The notes under the pieces are model-generated. The model saw only the letters and a list, made by a program, of their open reading frames with translations, was not told the DNA's origin and searched no databases. From contig WGLP01000001.1 in NCBI GenBank assembly GCA_016125505.1, forward strand, positions 62,001 to 126,000: 64,000 nucleotides of DNA. Direction: 5' to 3'. Both the position numbers and the translations under genes were made by a program. Source of the DNA: Gammaproteobacteria bacterium (GTDB lineage Bacteria; Pseudomonadota; Gammaproteobacteria; UBA6429; Thiohalophilaceae). Below are positions 18,112 to 27,047 of the stretch, in pieces; positions within the stretch are counted from its first letter, which is position 1, and every line of letters starts with the position of its first letter.

Positions 18112-21100
18112 ATGTCACAGCTGCCGTACAACTCTGTTTTAACACCCCCCGAACCTGCCTCCGCGCAACAGAACATGTACTGGGGCCGCCTCTACGGCAG
18201 CGCCCTGGGACTGGCCTTGCGCCAACTCGCCACCCGGCATTCCGGGCTGATCCTGGTTATCGCGGAACACACCACGGCTGCCCAGCAGTTGCATGACCAG
18301 TTAGCGTTTTATCTTGGCAACGATTCACCCCCGCTGCTGCATTTCCCGGACTGGGAAACCCTGCCATACGATATTTTCTCGCCCCACCAGGACATTACCT
18401 CGGAGCGGCTGGAGTGCCTCTACCGTCTCCCAGGACTGCAGCAAGGCGTACTCGTCGTCCCGGTGCAGACCCTGATGAATCGTCTGGCGCCGCGCGCTTA
18501 CATCGAACAGCGTAGCCTGGTCATCCGTAAAGGCGAGACACTCGTGTTGGACAGCTTTCGTGAACGCCTGGTCAAAAGCGGCTATAGCGCAGTTTCTGCC
18601 GTCATGGAGCACGGGGAATTTGCCGTGCGGGGCGCGTTGCTGGATTTGTATCCCATGGGCAGCGCATTACCGTTCCGGATTGAGTTGTTTGACGACGACG
18701 TCGACACCATCCGCACCTTCGACCCGGAAACGCAACGCACGATTGACGTCGTGGATCAGCTGCGCCTGCTGCCTGCCCGCGAATTCCCCCTGGATGAAAC
18801 CGGGATCCGGCAATTCCGGCAGGCCTACCGCGTGGAATTCGAAGGTGACCCACAACAGTCGACTATCTATCGCGATGTCTCCGATGGTCTTGCACCACCG
18901 GGTATCGAATACTACCTGCCCCTGTTTTTCGAGCAGACCAGTACGCTGTTTGATTATTTGCCGGCCAATACGCTGATTGTCACCGCCACGGCGAATCCCG
19001 CGGCGACGGCGCACTTTTATGACGAGATCGTTCACCGCCATGAACAGGGGCGTCATGATCGCAGCCGCCCCCTGCTCGCCCCGGAAAGGGTGTTTCTGAC
19101 ACCGATAGAGATGGATGCGCTTTCGGCAAAGTATCCAACGGTGACATGGCAATCCTTCGAATACGAACAAGCGAACGCCATCAACTTTGCCAGCGAGGCA
19201 CCCCCCAGCCTGGTGCTGGATGTCCGCGCCGCCGAGCCCACGGACAAGCTCAAGCAATTCCTTGCCGGCTTCGATGGTCGAGTGTTGTTTACCGCAGAGA
19301 CCACCGGACGGCGCGAGACGCTGTTGGAGTTACTGCGCGAACATCAGATCCAACCGCGCCTGTTTGAAAACTGGGCGGCCTTCGAAACCAGTGACGCCAG
19401 ACTTGGCATTACCGTCGCCCCCTTGGAACACGGCCTGTTGTTATCCCAGCCAAGACTCGCCGTTATTGCCGAAAGCCAGTTATTCGGACAACAGGTATTG
19501 CAACGGCGTCGACGTAAGAGCACGCAGCGCGATACCGAAAACATTGTCCGCAACCTGGCGGAGCTGAACATCGGCTCGCCGGTCGTGCATGAAGAATACG
19601 GCGTCGGGCGTTATCTTGGATTGCAGATCCTGGAAGCCGGCGGCATGACAGGTGAATTCCTCATGCTGGAATATGCCGACCATGACAAATTGTATGTCCC
19701 GGTCAGCTCGCTGCATCTGATCAGTCGTTATACCGGCGTCTCGCCGGAAACGGCGCCCCTGCACAAGCTCGGCAGCGGTCAGTGGGAACGCGCCAAACGC
19801 AAGGCCAGCGAACGCGTGCGCGACGTGGCTGCCGAATTGCTGAACATTTACGCCAAACGCGAAGCGCGCGTCGGTTATGCCTATCCTCTCGACGAAGCGC
19901 AATATCGCGCCTTTTGCGCCCAGTTCCCGTTCGAGGAGACACCGGATCAACAGGCCGCCATCGATCACATCGCCGCCAACATGCGCGCGCCGCAACCCAT
20001 GGATCACCTGATCTGCGGCGACGTTGGTTTCGGTAAAACCGAGGTCGCCATGCGAGCCGCCTTCATCGCGGTGATGGCCGGCAAACAGGTAGCCGTACTG
20101 GCGCCCACCACCCTGCTCACGCAACAACACGCACAGACCTTTCGCGACCGCTTCGCCGACTGGCCGGTGCGGGTCGAATCGCTGTCGCGGTTTCGTTCCA
20201 AGAAGGAACAGGACAAGGTCATCAAGGAGTTGTCGGAAGGCAAGATCGATATCGTGATTGGCACACACAAGTTGTTACAGGAAGACGTGAAATATAAAAA
20301 CCTGGGGCTGGTGATCATCGACGAAGAACATCGCTTCGGCGTGCGCCAGAAAGAACGGTTCAAGGCCTTGCGTGCCGAAGTGGATATTCTCACCCTCACG
20401 GCCACGCCAATCCCGCGCACGCTGAACATGGCGATGTCCGGTATGCGCGACTTGTCGATTATCGCCACACCACCGGCGCGGCGCCTGGCGATCAAAACCT
20501 TCGTCAGCCAGTGGAACGATCAACTCATCGTCGAGGCCTGTACCCGCGAATTAAAACGTGGTGGTCAGGTGTTTTTCGTGCACAACGAAGTCGAGACCAT
20601 CGAGCGGCAGGCGGAAAAGATCCATCAGTTGTTACCAGAGGCACGGGTGGGACATGCCCATGGCCAGATGCGCGAACGCGAACTGGAACAGGTGATGTCC
20701 GATTTTTACCACCAGCGTTTCAACATCCTGGTCTGCACCACCATCATCGAAACCGGTATCGACATCCCGAATGCCAATACCATCATCATCAACCGTGCCG
20801 ATCGCTTCGGTCTGGCGCAGTTATATCAATTGCGCGGCCGTGTCGGCCGTTCCCATCACCGCGCCTATGCCTATTTGATCATTCCGCACATCAGCGCCAT
20901 TACCGATGATGCGCGTAAACGTCTGGAGGCGATTGAATCCATCGAAACCCTCGGCGCCGGCTTCACCCTGGCGACCCATGACCTGGAAATTCGTGGCGCC
21001 GGCGAGTTGCTTGGCGATGAACAAAGCGGTCAGATCCAGGAGATCGGATTCACGCTGTATACCGAATTGCTGGAACGTGCCGTCAAGGCGCTCAAGGAAG

Positions 21101-21582
21101 GCAAAACCCCGGATGTCGATCTGAGCGACATCAATAAACCGGAAGTGGATCTGCACCTGCCGGCCCTGATCCCGGAGGATTATCTGCCGGACGTACACGA
21201 ACGTCTCATTATGTACAAGCGTATTGCCAGTGCCGAGGATGAACACGCCCTGCGGGAACTGCAGGTCGAGATGATCGATCGCTTCGGCCTGCTGCCATCG
21301 CAAGTCAAGAATCTGTTCGATATCACCCGTTTCAAAAATCAGGCGGCGAATATCGGCATCAAAAAGATCGACATCGGCGCCAGCGGCGGACGGGTTGTAT
21401 TTGTCGACAAACCCAATATCGATCCGATGCGCGTCATTGAATTGATCCAGACCAAGTCGTCCGTCTACAAACTCGACGGCAAGGACAAGTTGCGCATCAG
21501 TCAGACACTGGACGATCCCGGTCCGCGCCTGAAGTTTGTCGCCGATTTATTACAGCACCTGGTGCAACAGCAGGCAGCCTGA
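18112..21582 (+). CDS. mfd: transcription-repair coupling factor
   Basis: Full-length Mfd, 1156 aa: UvrB-homology N-terminal module, RNA polymerase-interacting domain (about 480-560, VVHEEYGVGRYLGLQ), RecG-like SF2 translocase (about 610-960) with Walker A GDVGFGKTEVAM near residue 640 and box DEEHRFG near 740, and the C-terminal TRCF domain. It removes stalled RNA polymerase from damaged template strands and recruits UvrA. The ATG at 18112 is the first start. It converges on def with a 1-base gap. The mfd-csiV-MTIP-nagZ neighbourhood is shared with other gammaproteobacteria. Confidence 0.97.
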   Translation: MSQLPYNSVLTPPEPASAQQNMYWGRLYGSALGLALRQLATRHSGLILVIAEHTTAAQQLHDQLAFYLGNDSPPLLHFPDWETLPYDIFSPHQDITSERLECLYRLPGLQQGVLVVPVQTLMNRLAPRAYIEQRSLVIRKGETLVLDSFRERLVKSGYSAVSAVMEHGEFAVRGALLDLYPMGSALPFRIELFDDDVDTIRTFDPETQRTIDVVDQLRLLPAREFPLDETGIRQFRQAYRVEFEGDPQQSTIYRDVSDGLAPPGIEYYLPLFFEQTSTLFDYLPANTLIVTATANPAATAHFYDEIVHRHEQGRHDRSRPLLAPERVFLTPIEMDALSAKYPTVTWQSFEYEQANAINFASEAPPSLVLDVRAAEPTDKLKQFLAGFDGRVLFTAETTGRRETLLELLREHQIQPRLFENWAAFETSDARLGITVAPLEHGLLLSQPRLAVIAESQLFGQQVLQRRRRKSTQRDTENIVRNLAELNIGSPVVHEEYGVGRYLGLQILEAGGMTGEFLMLEYADHDKLYVPVSSLHLISRYTGVSPETAPLHKLGSGQWERAKRKASERVRDVAAELLNIYAKREARVGYAYPLDEAQYRAFCAQFPFEETPDQQAAIDHIAANMRAPQPMDHLICGDVGFGKTEVAMRAAFIAVMAGKQVAVLAPTTLLTQQHAQTFRDRFADWPVRVESLSRFRSKKEQDKVIKELSEGKIDIVIGTHKLLQEDVKYKNLGLVIIDEEHRFGVRQKERFKALRAEVDILTLTATPIPRTLNMAMSGMRDLSIIATPPARRLAIKTFVSQWNDQLIVEACTRELKRGGQVFFVHNEVETIERQAEKIHQLLPEARVGHAHGQMRERELEQVMSDFYHQRFNILVCTTIIETGIDIPNANTIIINRADRFGLAQLYQLRGRVGRSHHRAYAYLIIPHISAITDDARKRLEAIESIETLGAGFTLATHDLEIRGAGELLGDEQSGQIQEIGFTLYTELLERAVKALKEGKTPDVDLSDINKPEVDLHLPALIPEDYLPDVHERLIMYKRIASAEDEHALRELQVEMIDRFGLLPSQVKNLFDITRFKNQAANIGIKKIDIGASGGRVVFVDKPNIDPMRVIELIQTKSSVYKLDGKDKLRISQTLDDPGPRLKFVADLLQHLVQQQAA

Positions 21583-21583
21583 G

Positions 21584-22117
21584 CTATTCCGGCATCACTG
21601 CAGTTGCCGGAAACAATTCCTGCTCGAAACCGAAGCGGGTCAGATCCGGCATGCGCAACGGATACAATACGCCATCGAGATGATCTACTTCGTGTTGTAC
21701 AACGCGCGCGTGAAAACCGCGTACTTCGCGCTCGAAAAATTCACCTGTTTGCGTGTAACCGCTGTAGCGCACATGCGCATAACGCGGCACCCAGCCACGC
21801 ATACCCGGAATGCTCAAACACCCTTCCCAACCGGACTCCTGTGCATCTGACAAGGGGATAATCTCCGGATTGATCAGTATGGTTTGCGGGATCGGTTCCA
21901 CATGCGGGTAACGCGGATTGGACTCGACAGCAAAGATCACCACGCGTAAACTCACACCAATTTGTGGCGCCGCCAGGCCCGCACCATTGAGAGCGTGCAT
22001 GGTATCGAGCATGTCCTCAATCAGCGATGCAAGTGCCGGTGATCCAAATTCTGTGACAGCACGGGATTTTTCACCCAGAATGGGATGTCCCATTTTCAGA
22101 ACTTCTTTGACTGACAT
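21584..22117 (-). CDS. def: peptide deformylase
   Basis: Metalloenzyme of 177 aa that removes the formyl group from nascent proteins. The three signature motifs are present: GAGLAAPQIG near residue 45, EGCLSIPG near 96 (metal cysteine) and QHEVDHLDG near 140 (HExxH metal histidines). It is not next to fmt, unlike the common fmt-def operon, so a second def may exist elsewhere; this copy is the type found near mfd. It is divergent from csiV, with 59 bases between the two start codons. Confidence 0.95.
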   Translation of the reverse strand: MSVKEVLKMGHPILGEKSRAVTEFGSPALASLIEDMLDTMHALNGAGLAAPQIGVSLRVVIFAVESNPRYPHVEPIPQTILINPEIIPLSDAQESGWEGCLSIPGMRGWVPRYAHVRYSGYTQTGEFFEREVRGFHARVVQHEVDHLDGVLYPLRMPDLTRFGFEQELFPATAVMPE

Positions 22118-22176
22118 AACACTTTATAGACCGTAGGCGTAGTAAGATGAGTCTGATTTTCGACGTAAGACTGATA

Positions 22177-22989
22177 ATGCAAAAACGTGCGTTACTTGTA
22201 CTGCTTTCATTCCTGATGCTGGCCCCCTCTGTGCGTGCAGAGGAAGCAGTACGTTATTATGACATTGAGACGATTATATTTGAATCACTCGATCCGTCTG
22301 CGCGTCAGTCGGAAAACTGGAAAAGCGATATCAATCGTCAAATACCTGCCGTGTCCATCGAGCTTAACCAACCCTATCCGGGCGCAATGCCGCCGGACTA
22401 CGACCCCAAGCTGACCTTCAAGACACTCCCCTCGTCGCAATTTCAGCTCCAGCAGGAAGAGAAACTACTGACGGATACCCGCCAATATCGAATTCTGCTG
22501 CATACCGCCTGGGTCCAGCCTGGCATGGGACCCGATGTCGCACTGCCCGTACATATTCAGCAAAGCTATCTGGCAGAAGCACCGATCAGCGGCACGCTTG
22601 TCCCCGGCCAGGGCATGCCCGCGGCGAATGTTCCGCTGCCGACGGCCCCAACGCAAACACGCTCGACGCTGGATGGCTATATCAAGATTATTCTGACGCG
22701 CTATCTGCACGCGGATGTCGATCTGGTTTACACCACCGGATTGCCTGTGAATCCTCAGACCGCCACCAATAACGCCGCGACCGGCGCTCCGGCATCGGAC
22801 GCGACAACGGCGGGCACGCCAATCGACAGCCTGACGACACAACCGGCGCCTGTGATTTACCGCTTGCTGGAATCGCGCCGCATGCGCAGCAAAGAACTGC
22901 ACTATCTGGATCACCCGGTACTGGGTATGCTGGTGTTGATCACGCCTTATGAGGGTAAGACGCCGACGCCCCTGAGGAAATCCCGCTGA
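22177..22989 (+). CDS. csiV: CsiV family peptidoglycan-binding-like exported protein
   Basis: Protein of 270 aa from the ATG at 22177, which yields a clean signal peptide (MQKRALLVLLSFLMLAPSVRA). An upstream ATG at 22147 would add 10 residues and spoil it. The pattern RYYDIETIIFES, QYRILLHTAWVQPG, IKIILTRYLHADVDLVY and ELHYLDHPVLGMLVLITPY is typical of CsiV proteins encoded beside mfd. Shewanella CsiV was described as a peptidoglycan-binding protein needed for DsrA-related growth; its general role is unclear. A threonine/alanine-rich low-complexity linker of about 35 residues lies near position 200-235. Confidence 0.85.
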   Translation: MQKRALLVLLSFLMLAPSVRAEEAVRYYDIETIIFESLDPSARQSENWKSDINRQIPAVSIELNQPYPGAMPPDYDPKLTFKTLPSSQFQLQQEEKLLTDTRQYRILLHTAWVQPGMGPDVALPVHIQQSYLAEAPISGTLVPGQGMPAANVPLPTAPTQTRSTLDGYIKIILTRYLHADVDLVYTTGLPVNPQTATNNAATGAPASDATTAGTPIDSLTTQPAPVIYRLLESRRMRSKELHYLDHPVLGMLVLITPYEGKTPTPLRKSR

Positions 22990-22992
22990 TGC

Positions 22993-23733
22993 TTACAAGG
23001 CGGGAATGAGCGCCTCCAGGACGTGTTTGACCTTCTCGATGCCGACACCAAGGTGGCGTTCGATTTCTTCTAATGTAATTTCACCTTCACTACGCCCCGC
23101 CGCCCAATTTGCCACCACCGCGATACTGGCATAACACAGGCCCAGTTCCTTCGCCAGCGCCGCCTCCGGCATGCCGGTCATGCCGACGATATGGCAGCCG
23201 TCACGTTCGAGACGGTTAACCTCGGCCGAGGTTTCCAGGCGGGGACCTTGTGTCGCCGCATATGTCGCTTCCGGTTCGATGGCGACACCCGCGCGTTCCG
23301 CCGCCTTGATAATATCAGCGCGCAGCGAGGCACAGTACGGCTGCGTGAAATCGATGTGCACCACCTCTTCCAGGCCTTCGTCAAAATACGTGTGATCGCG
23401 TGACCAGGTGTAATCGATGATCTGATCGGGGACCGCCAGGGCCTGGGGTGGCATATTGGCCGTAATGCCGCCGACCGCATTCACGGCAATGACCTTATCG
23501 ACACCCGCATTCTTCAGCACGGCGATGTTGGCACGATAGTTAACCTTGTGGGGCGGGATGGTGTGACCGGCACCATGGCGTGGCAGGAATAACACCTCCT
23601 TGCCAGCCAGCGTACCGCGCGTCAGCGGCGCCGAAGGTTCGCCGTACGCGGTGACATGGACTTCGCGGCTATTGATCGCCAGGTTGGTCAGCTTGGTCAG
23701 GCCCGTGCCGCCGATGATGGCAATTGTCGTCAT
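22993..23733 (-). CDS. S-methyl-5'-thioinosine phosphorylase
   Basis: Protein of 246 aa of the MTAP/PNP family of nucleoside phosphorylases. It begins MTTIAIIGGTGLTKL, with the phosphate-binding FLPRHGAGHTIPPHKVNYRAN, NAVGGI, YAATQGPRLET and GMTGMPEAALAKELGL. The sequence closely resembles Pseudomonas methylthioinosine phosphorylase (MTIP) rather than methylthioadenosine phosphorylase, with N-W-A-A-G where adenine-specific enzymes carry an aspartate-containing loop. It would salvage 5'-methylthioinosine from polyamine and quorum-signal metabolism to hypoxanthine. The next gene, hpt, uses hypoxanthine, which fits. Confidence 0.88.
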   Translation of the reverse strand: MTTIAIIGGTGLTKLTNLAINSREVHVTAYGEPSAPLTRGTLAGKEVLFLPRHGAGHTIPPHKVNYRANIAVLKNAGVDKVIAVNAVGGITANMPPQALAVPDQIIDYTWSRDHTYFDEGLEEVVHIDFTQPYCASLRADIIKAAERAGVAIEPEATYAATQGPRLETSAEVNRLERDGCHIVGMTGMPEAALAKELGLCYASIAVVANWAAGRSEGEITLEEIERHLGVGIEKVKHVLEALIPAL

Positions 23734-23741
23734 GTGCAGGC

Positions 23742-24287
23742 CTACATCCCTTTCACGGCGTAAATACCCGGCGCGTTGCGCAGGTAATCTTTGTAGTCCA
23801 TGCCATAACCGAATAAATAACGATCCGGGGTCTCCAGGCCGACGAAATTGACGTTGAGCGGATGTTTGTGATCATGGAGCTTGTTTATCAATACCGCAAT
23901 ATAGACCTCATTCGCCCCTTCCGACCAGCAATACTCTGCGATCTCGGACAAGGTCACGCCTTCATCGTAGATATCATCAACGATCAGGACATCACGGCCG
24001 CGCAAGGAATGGGTCGGCCGCACCAGCCACTGCAAATGGCTACCGGAGGTTTCGCCACGGTAACGTGTGGCGTGGATGTAATCGATCTGGAGTGGAAAAT
24101 TCAGCCGGGTCAGTAGATGGCCGGCGGGAATAATGCCGCCGGTCATGACACACAAGACCAGCGGATTGTGGTCTTGCAACTTGGCCGTGATGCCCTGCGC
24201 CATCGTATCCAGCGCTGCCTGTACCTGTGCGTTTGTATACAGACAATCCGCTTCCTGTAACGCCTGTTCCGCCTGCTTCGCGTCCAT
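23742..24287 (-). CDS. hpt: hypoxanthine-guanine phosphoribosyltransferase
   Basis: Type I phosphoribosyltransferase of 181 aa with the PRPP-binding signature VLIVDDIYDEGVTLSE near residue 97 and the CVMTGGIIPAGHLL loop near 48. The ATG at 24287 has AAGGTGG at a good distance; a GTG at 24293 is less likely. It is separated from the MTIP gene by 8 bases and probably shares its transcript, giving a two-step salvage of methylthioinosine to IMP. Most alignments of this subfamily call it hypoxanthine-guanine specific; guanine use is not provable here. Confidence 0.9.
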   Translation of the reverse strand: MDAKQAEQALQEADCLYTNAQVQAALDTMAQGITAKLQDHNPLVLCVMTGGIIPAGHLLTRLNFPLQIDYIHATRYRGETSGSHLQWLVRPTHSLRGRDVLIVDDIYDEGVTLSEIAEYCWSEGANEVYIAVLINKLHDHKHPLNVNFVGLETPDRYLFGYGMDYKDYLRNAPGIYAVKGM

Positions 24288-24333
24288 AGCCACCTTATTT
24301 TTAAAAGCCAGATCTTGTTGTATTTTTCAGATG

Positions 24334-24361
24334 GGACCGGAGTATATCGACTCCCCGGTCC
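24334..24361 (-). other. stable hairpin between mscS-type gene and hpt
   Basis: GGACCGGAGT at 24334-24343 pairs with ACTCCCCGGTCC at 24350-24361: ten paired positions with a two-base bulge and a six-base loop. On the transcribed (minus) strand it is followed by CATCTGAAAAATA, not a T-run, so it is not a standard intrinsic terminator. It may protect or terminate upstream transcripts or act in the hpt leader. Confidence 0.45.
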
Positions 24362-24396
24362 GTTGCCAATTGACACGGACGGCATTCATAACGGCA

Positions 24397-25470
24397 TCAG
24401 GTTTGTTCCAGACGAATCGCCTCCGGCACATGCACTGTCGAGGTGGGAAACGCGATTTCCGCGCCGTGCCGGCTGATGATGTCACTGATCTTTAACAGGA
24501 CATCCTGTTTGACCTTATGGAATTCAATCCAGTTCGTGGTTTTGGTGAAGGTATAGACAAAAAAGTCCAGCGATGATGCCGCGAACTGATTGAAGTTAAC
24601 GATCATGGTCTGATCCTGGGCAATATCCGGGTGCACCTGCAGCATGGCCTTAACGTCCTCGATAATGGCCGGCACTTTGGCAACGTCATCATAGCGTACG
24701 CCGATGGTTTCGTAGATCCGGCGATGCGACATACGCGACGGGTTTTCCACGGCGATACTCGCGAATATGGAATTGGGTATATATAGGGGCCGCTTGTCAA
24801 AGGTGCGAATGACCGTGAGCCGCCAGCCGATACGTTCGACCGTGCCTTCGATATTCCGGTCAGAGGATCGCACCCAGTCGCCGACGGCAAAGGGTCGATC
24901 CAGATAGATCATCAGACCACCAAAAAAATTCGCCAGCATATCCTTGGCAGCAAAACCAACGGCAATACCGCCGATACCGCCAAACGCCAGGATGGCGGAA
25001 ATATTAAATCCGAGTGTCTGCAGGCCCACCAGGAAGGCTGTGATTAGCACGGACACCCGCAACAACTGGGCAATGGCATAGGCCGTGGTGCGGTCGATCT
25101 TGTCTTCGCTTATCTCACCGGCACGAATCACGCGTTCTTCCACCTGGCGAATAAAACGGACCAGCGCCCAGGCCACAACGATGATGATACCAATGCTGCG
25201 TATCGATTCCGTCGCCTTGAACTGCAGGATATTTCCGACATAACTCAGGCCGATGATCCAGACGATAATGCTTACCGGAGCGCGCATGGCAAATACGAGC
25301 GCATCGTCCCAGATGGTTTTGGTCTTGGTGAGGCGCTTTTGCAGGCGGCGTAAAATGATCTTCTGGGTCGCATCGACCAGGAGGGTAAGAAAAATAACGA
25401 TAAACAACTCTGCAATCCAGGCATTCTCGCCAACGAATTGACTGGCGTGTTGTTGAATCCACTCCATCAT
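24397..25470 (-). CDS. small-conductance mechanosensitive channel (MscS family)
   Basis: Inner-membrane protein of 357 aa with four to five predicted helices in the first 190 residues. The pore-lining helix AILAFGGIGGIAVGFAAKDMLANFFGGL near residue 155-183 carries the Gly/Ala pattern of MscS. It is followed by the beta domain (DRPFAVGDWVR) and a C-terminal alpha/beta domain. It would release solutes on hypo-osmotic shock. It lies between nagZ (19 bases upstream) and hpt. No additional cyclic nucleotide or extra periplasmic domains are seen. Confidence 0.93.
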   Translation of the reverse strand: MMEWIQQHASQFVGENAWIAELFIVIFLTLLVDATQKIILRRLQKRLTKTKTIWDDALVFAMRAPVSIIVWIIGLSYVGNILQFKATESIRSIGIIIVVAWALVRFIRQVEERVIRAGEISEDKIDRTTAYAIAQLLRVSVLITAFLVGLQTLGFNISAILAFGGIGGIAVGFAAKDMLANFFGGLMIYLDRPFAVGDWVRSSDRNIEGTVERIGWRLTVIRTFDKRPLYIPNSIFASIAVENPSRMSHRRIYETIGVRYDDVAKVPAIIEDVKAMLQVHPDIAQDQTMIVNFNQFAASSLDFFVYTFTKTTNWIEFHKVKQDVLLKISDIISRHGAEIAFPTSTVHVPEAIRLEQT

Positions 25471-25489
25471 GTATATATTCCTTGGTAAA

Positions 25490-26542
25490 TCAGCTTAATT
25501 TGAGTTCAAGACTGGGTTCGTCCAGGATGTTTTGGAGCTGGCTGACGGCGAAATGCCAGCGCGCCGAAGCAATAAGCTCGTGGCGCGAAATAACATGGCG
25601 CCCATGCATGCGTGCAATGCGCGCATGGGTGACAGGATCATCGTTGTATTGAAAGTTTTGCAAAATATCGATTGCCCCTGCTCGATTATTACATGCCAGG
25701 ACAATATCGCAACCGGCGCCGATAGCCGCCGCGGCACGCTCACTGAATTTATCCCCGGCAACACTGGCACCATGCATATTCAAATCGTCGCTGAAGATGA
25801 CGCCCTGAAACTGCAATTGTTTACGCAGTATATCGTGCAACCAGCGACGGGAAAAACCCGCAGGCCTGGAATCGACTCTGCTATAAATAACGTGCGCCGG
25901 CATCACCGCCGCCAGATTTTCCCGCACCAGTTTTCGATAGGGATGAATGTCCTGCTGATAGATCTGTTCGAAATGACGCTCATCCACGGGAATCGCAACG
26001 TGCGAATCTTCTTTGACCGCGCCATGACCGGGGAAGTGTTTACCCACGGCCGCCATCCCGGCTTCGGCCATGCCTTTGATGTAGGCATGTGTTAATTCGT
26101 ATACCGCTTCCGGATCGGAATGAAAGGCGCGGTCGCCAATAACGTCACAAATGCCAAAATCCAGATCCAGTACCGGCGCAAAACTGAAATCGACGCCGAC
26201 GCTGCGCAACTCGCTGGCCATCAACCAGCCGGCATTTTGCGCCAGTTCCTTGGCCTTGTGATGATTGTGATCGAACTGTTCGCCGATGCGGCGCGCCGCC
26301 GGCAAGCGGGTAAAGCCTTCACGAAAACGCTGCACTCGCCCGCCTTCGTGATCCACCGCGACCAGCAGATGCGGATCGCGCACGGCGTGGATTGTCTTCA
26401 CCAATTGTGTCAATTGATCGATATTGACATAGTTGCGTGTAAACAGAATGACACCCCCGACCAGCGGGTGCCTCAACATCTCCTGTTCTTCTGCGGACAA
26501 CTCGGTGCCCTGCAGATCGAGCATGACCGGGCCTAATGACAC
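25490..26542 (-). CDS. nagZ: beta-N-acetylhexosaminidase
   Basis: Glycoside hydrolase family 3 enzyme, 350 aa, cytoplasmic (no signal peptide), removing GlcNAc from anhydromuropeptides during cell-wall recycling. Diagnostic segments are VAVDHEGGRVQRFR near residue 61, the KHFPGHGAVKEDSH loop near 165 (His/Asp acid-base) and FSDDLNMHGA near 250 (nucleophile Asp). Start is a GTG. Seven bases separate it from an upstream YkuD-fold gene, which also lacks a signal peptide; the pair suggests a cytoplasmic murein-recycling unit. Confidence 0.95.
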   Translation of the reverse strand: MSLGPVMLDLQGTELSAEEQEMLRHPLVGGVILFTRNYVNIDQLTQLVKTIHAVRDPHLLVAVDHEGGRVQRFREGFTRLPAARRIGEQFDHNHHKAKELAQNAGWLMASELRSVGVDFSFAPVLDLDFGICDVIGDRAFHSDPEAVYELTHAYIKGMAEAGMAAVGKHFPGHGAVKEDSHVAIPVDERHFEQIYQQDIHPYRKLVRENLAAVMPAHVIYSRVDSRPAGFSRRWLHDILRKQLQFQGVIFSDDLNMHGASVAGDKFSERAAAAIGAGCDIVLACNNRAGAIDILQNFQYNDDPVTHARIARMHGRHVISRHELIASARWHFAVSQLQNILDEPSLELKLS

Positions 26543-26549
26543 AAATACC

Positions 26550-27047
26550 TCACTCCGTGATTAATACCCGCGTACCGGCCGCGACGCGGTCGAAGAGTGC
26601 CAGCATGTCAGGGTTATGCAGTTTGATACAACCATGGGAACCCGGCGTATCAAACACGTCTTCATCCGGGCAACCGTGAATATAGATATAGCGGCGCATG
26701 GTGTCTGTGACGCCAAGGCGATTGAATCCCGGCTCGAGTCCGCACAGCCACAGGATGCGGGTCAGGATCCAGTCGCGTTGCGGATATTGTTGTCGCATGC
26801 CCGCGGTATAGACCTCACCCGTCGGACGTCGTCCCTTGAACACCGTATTCACCGGCGCACCCTCGCCGATTCTGGCGCGGACGTAATGCCAGCCGCGTGG
26901 CGTCTGTTCGCTGCCCTGGATCTCACCGGCCCCGTTTTTGGCGCTGGAGATCCCGCATGCAAACTCGACCTTGTTATCGTGCCTCAGTTGCAGCGTCTGG
27001 CTGGGCAGGGAGATATACAAACTGGAAGCCGAAGCGGACGTTACCAT
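26550..27047 (-). CDS. YkuD (L,D-transpeptidase-fold) protein without signal peptide
   Basis: Protein of 165 aa with the YkuD active-site pattern: H124 in YIHGC and S137-H-G-C140-IKL, the catalytic cysteine. The N-terminus MVTSASASSLYISLPSQTL shows no signal peptide or membrane helix, unlike periplasmic L,D-transpeptidases. It is sandwiched between the CYTH gene (7-base overlap) and nagZ (7-base gap). Together with nagZ this points to cytoplasmic muropeptide processing, for example L,D-carboxypeptidase activity as reported for signal-less YkuD proteins of Acinetobacter. That role is inference. Confidence 0.85.
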   Translation of the reverse strand: MVTSASASSLYISLPSQTLQLRHDNKVEFACGISSAKNGAGEIQGSEQTPRGWHYVRARIGEGAPVNTVFKGRRPTGEVYTAGMRQQYPQRDWILTRILWLCGLEPGFNRLGVTDTMRRYIYIHGCPDEDVFDTPGSHGCIKLHNPDMLALFDRVAAGTRVLITE

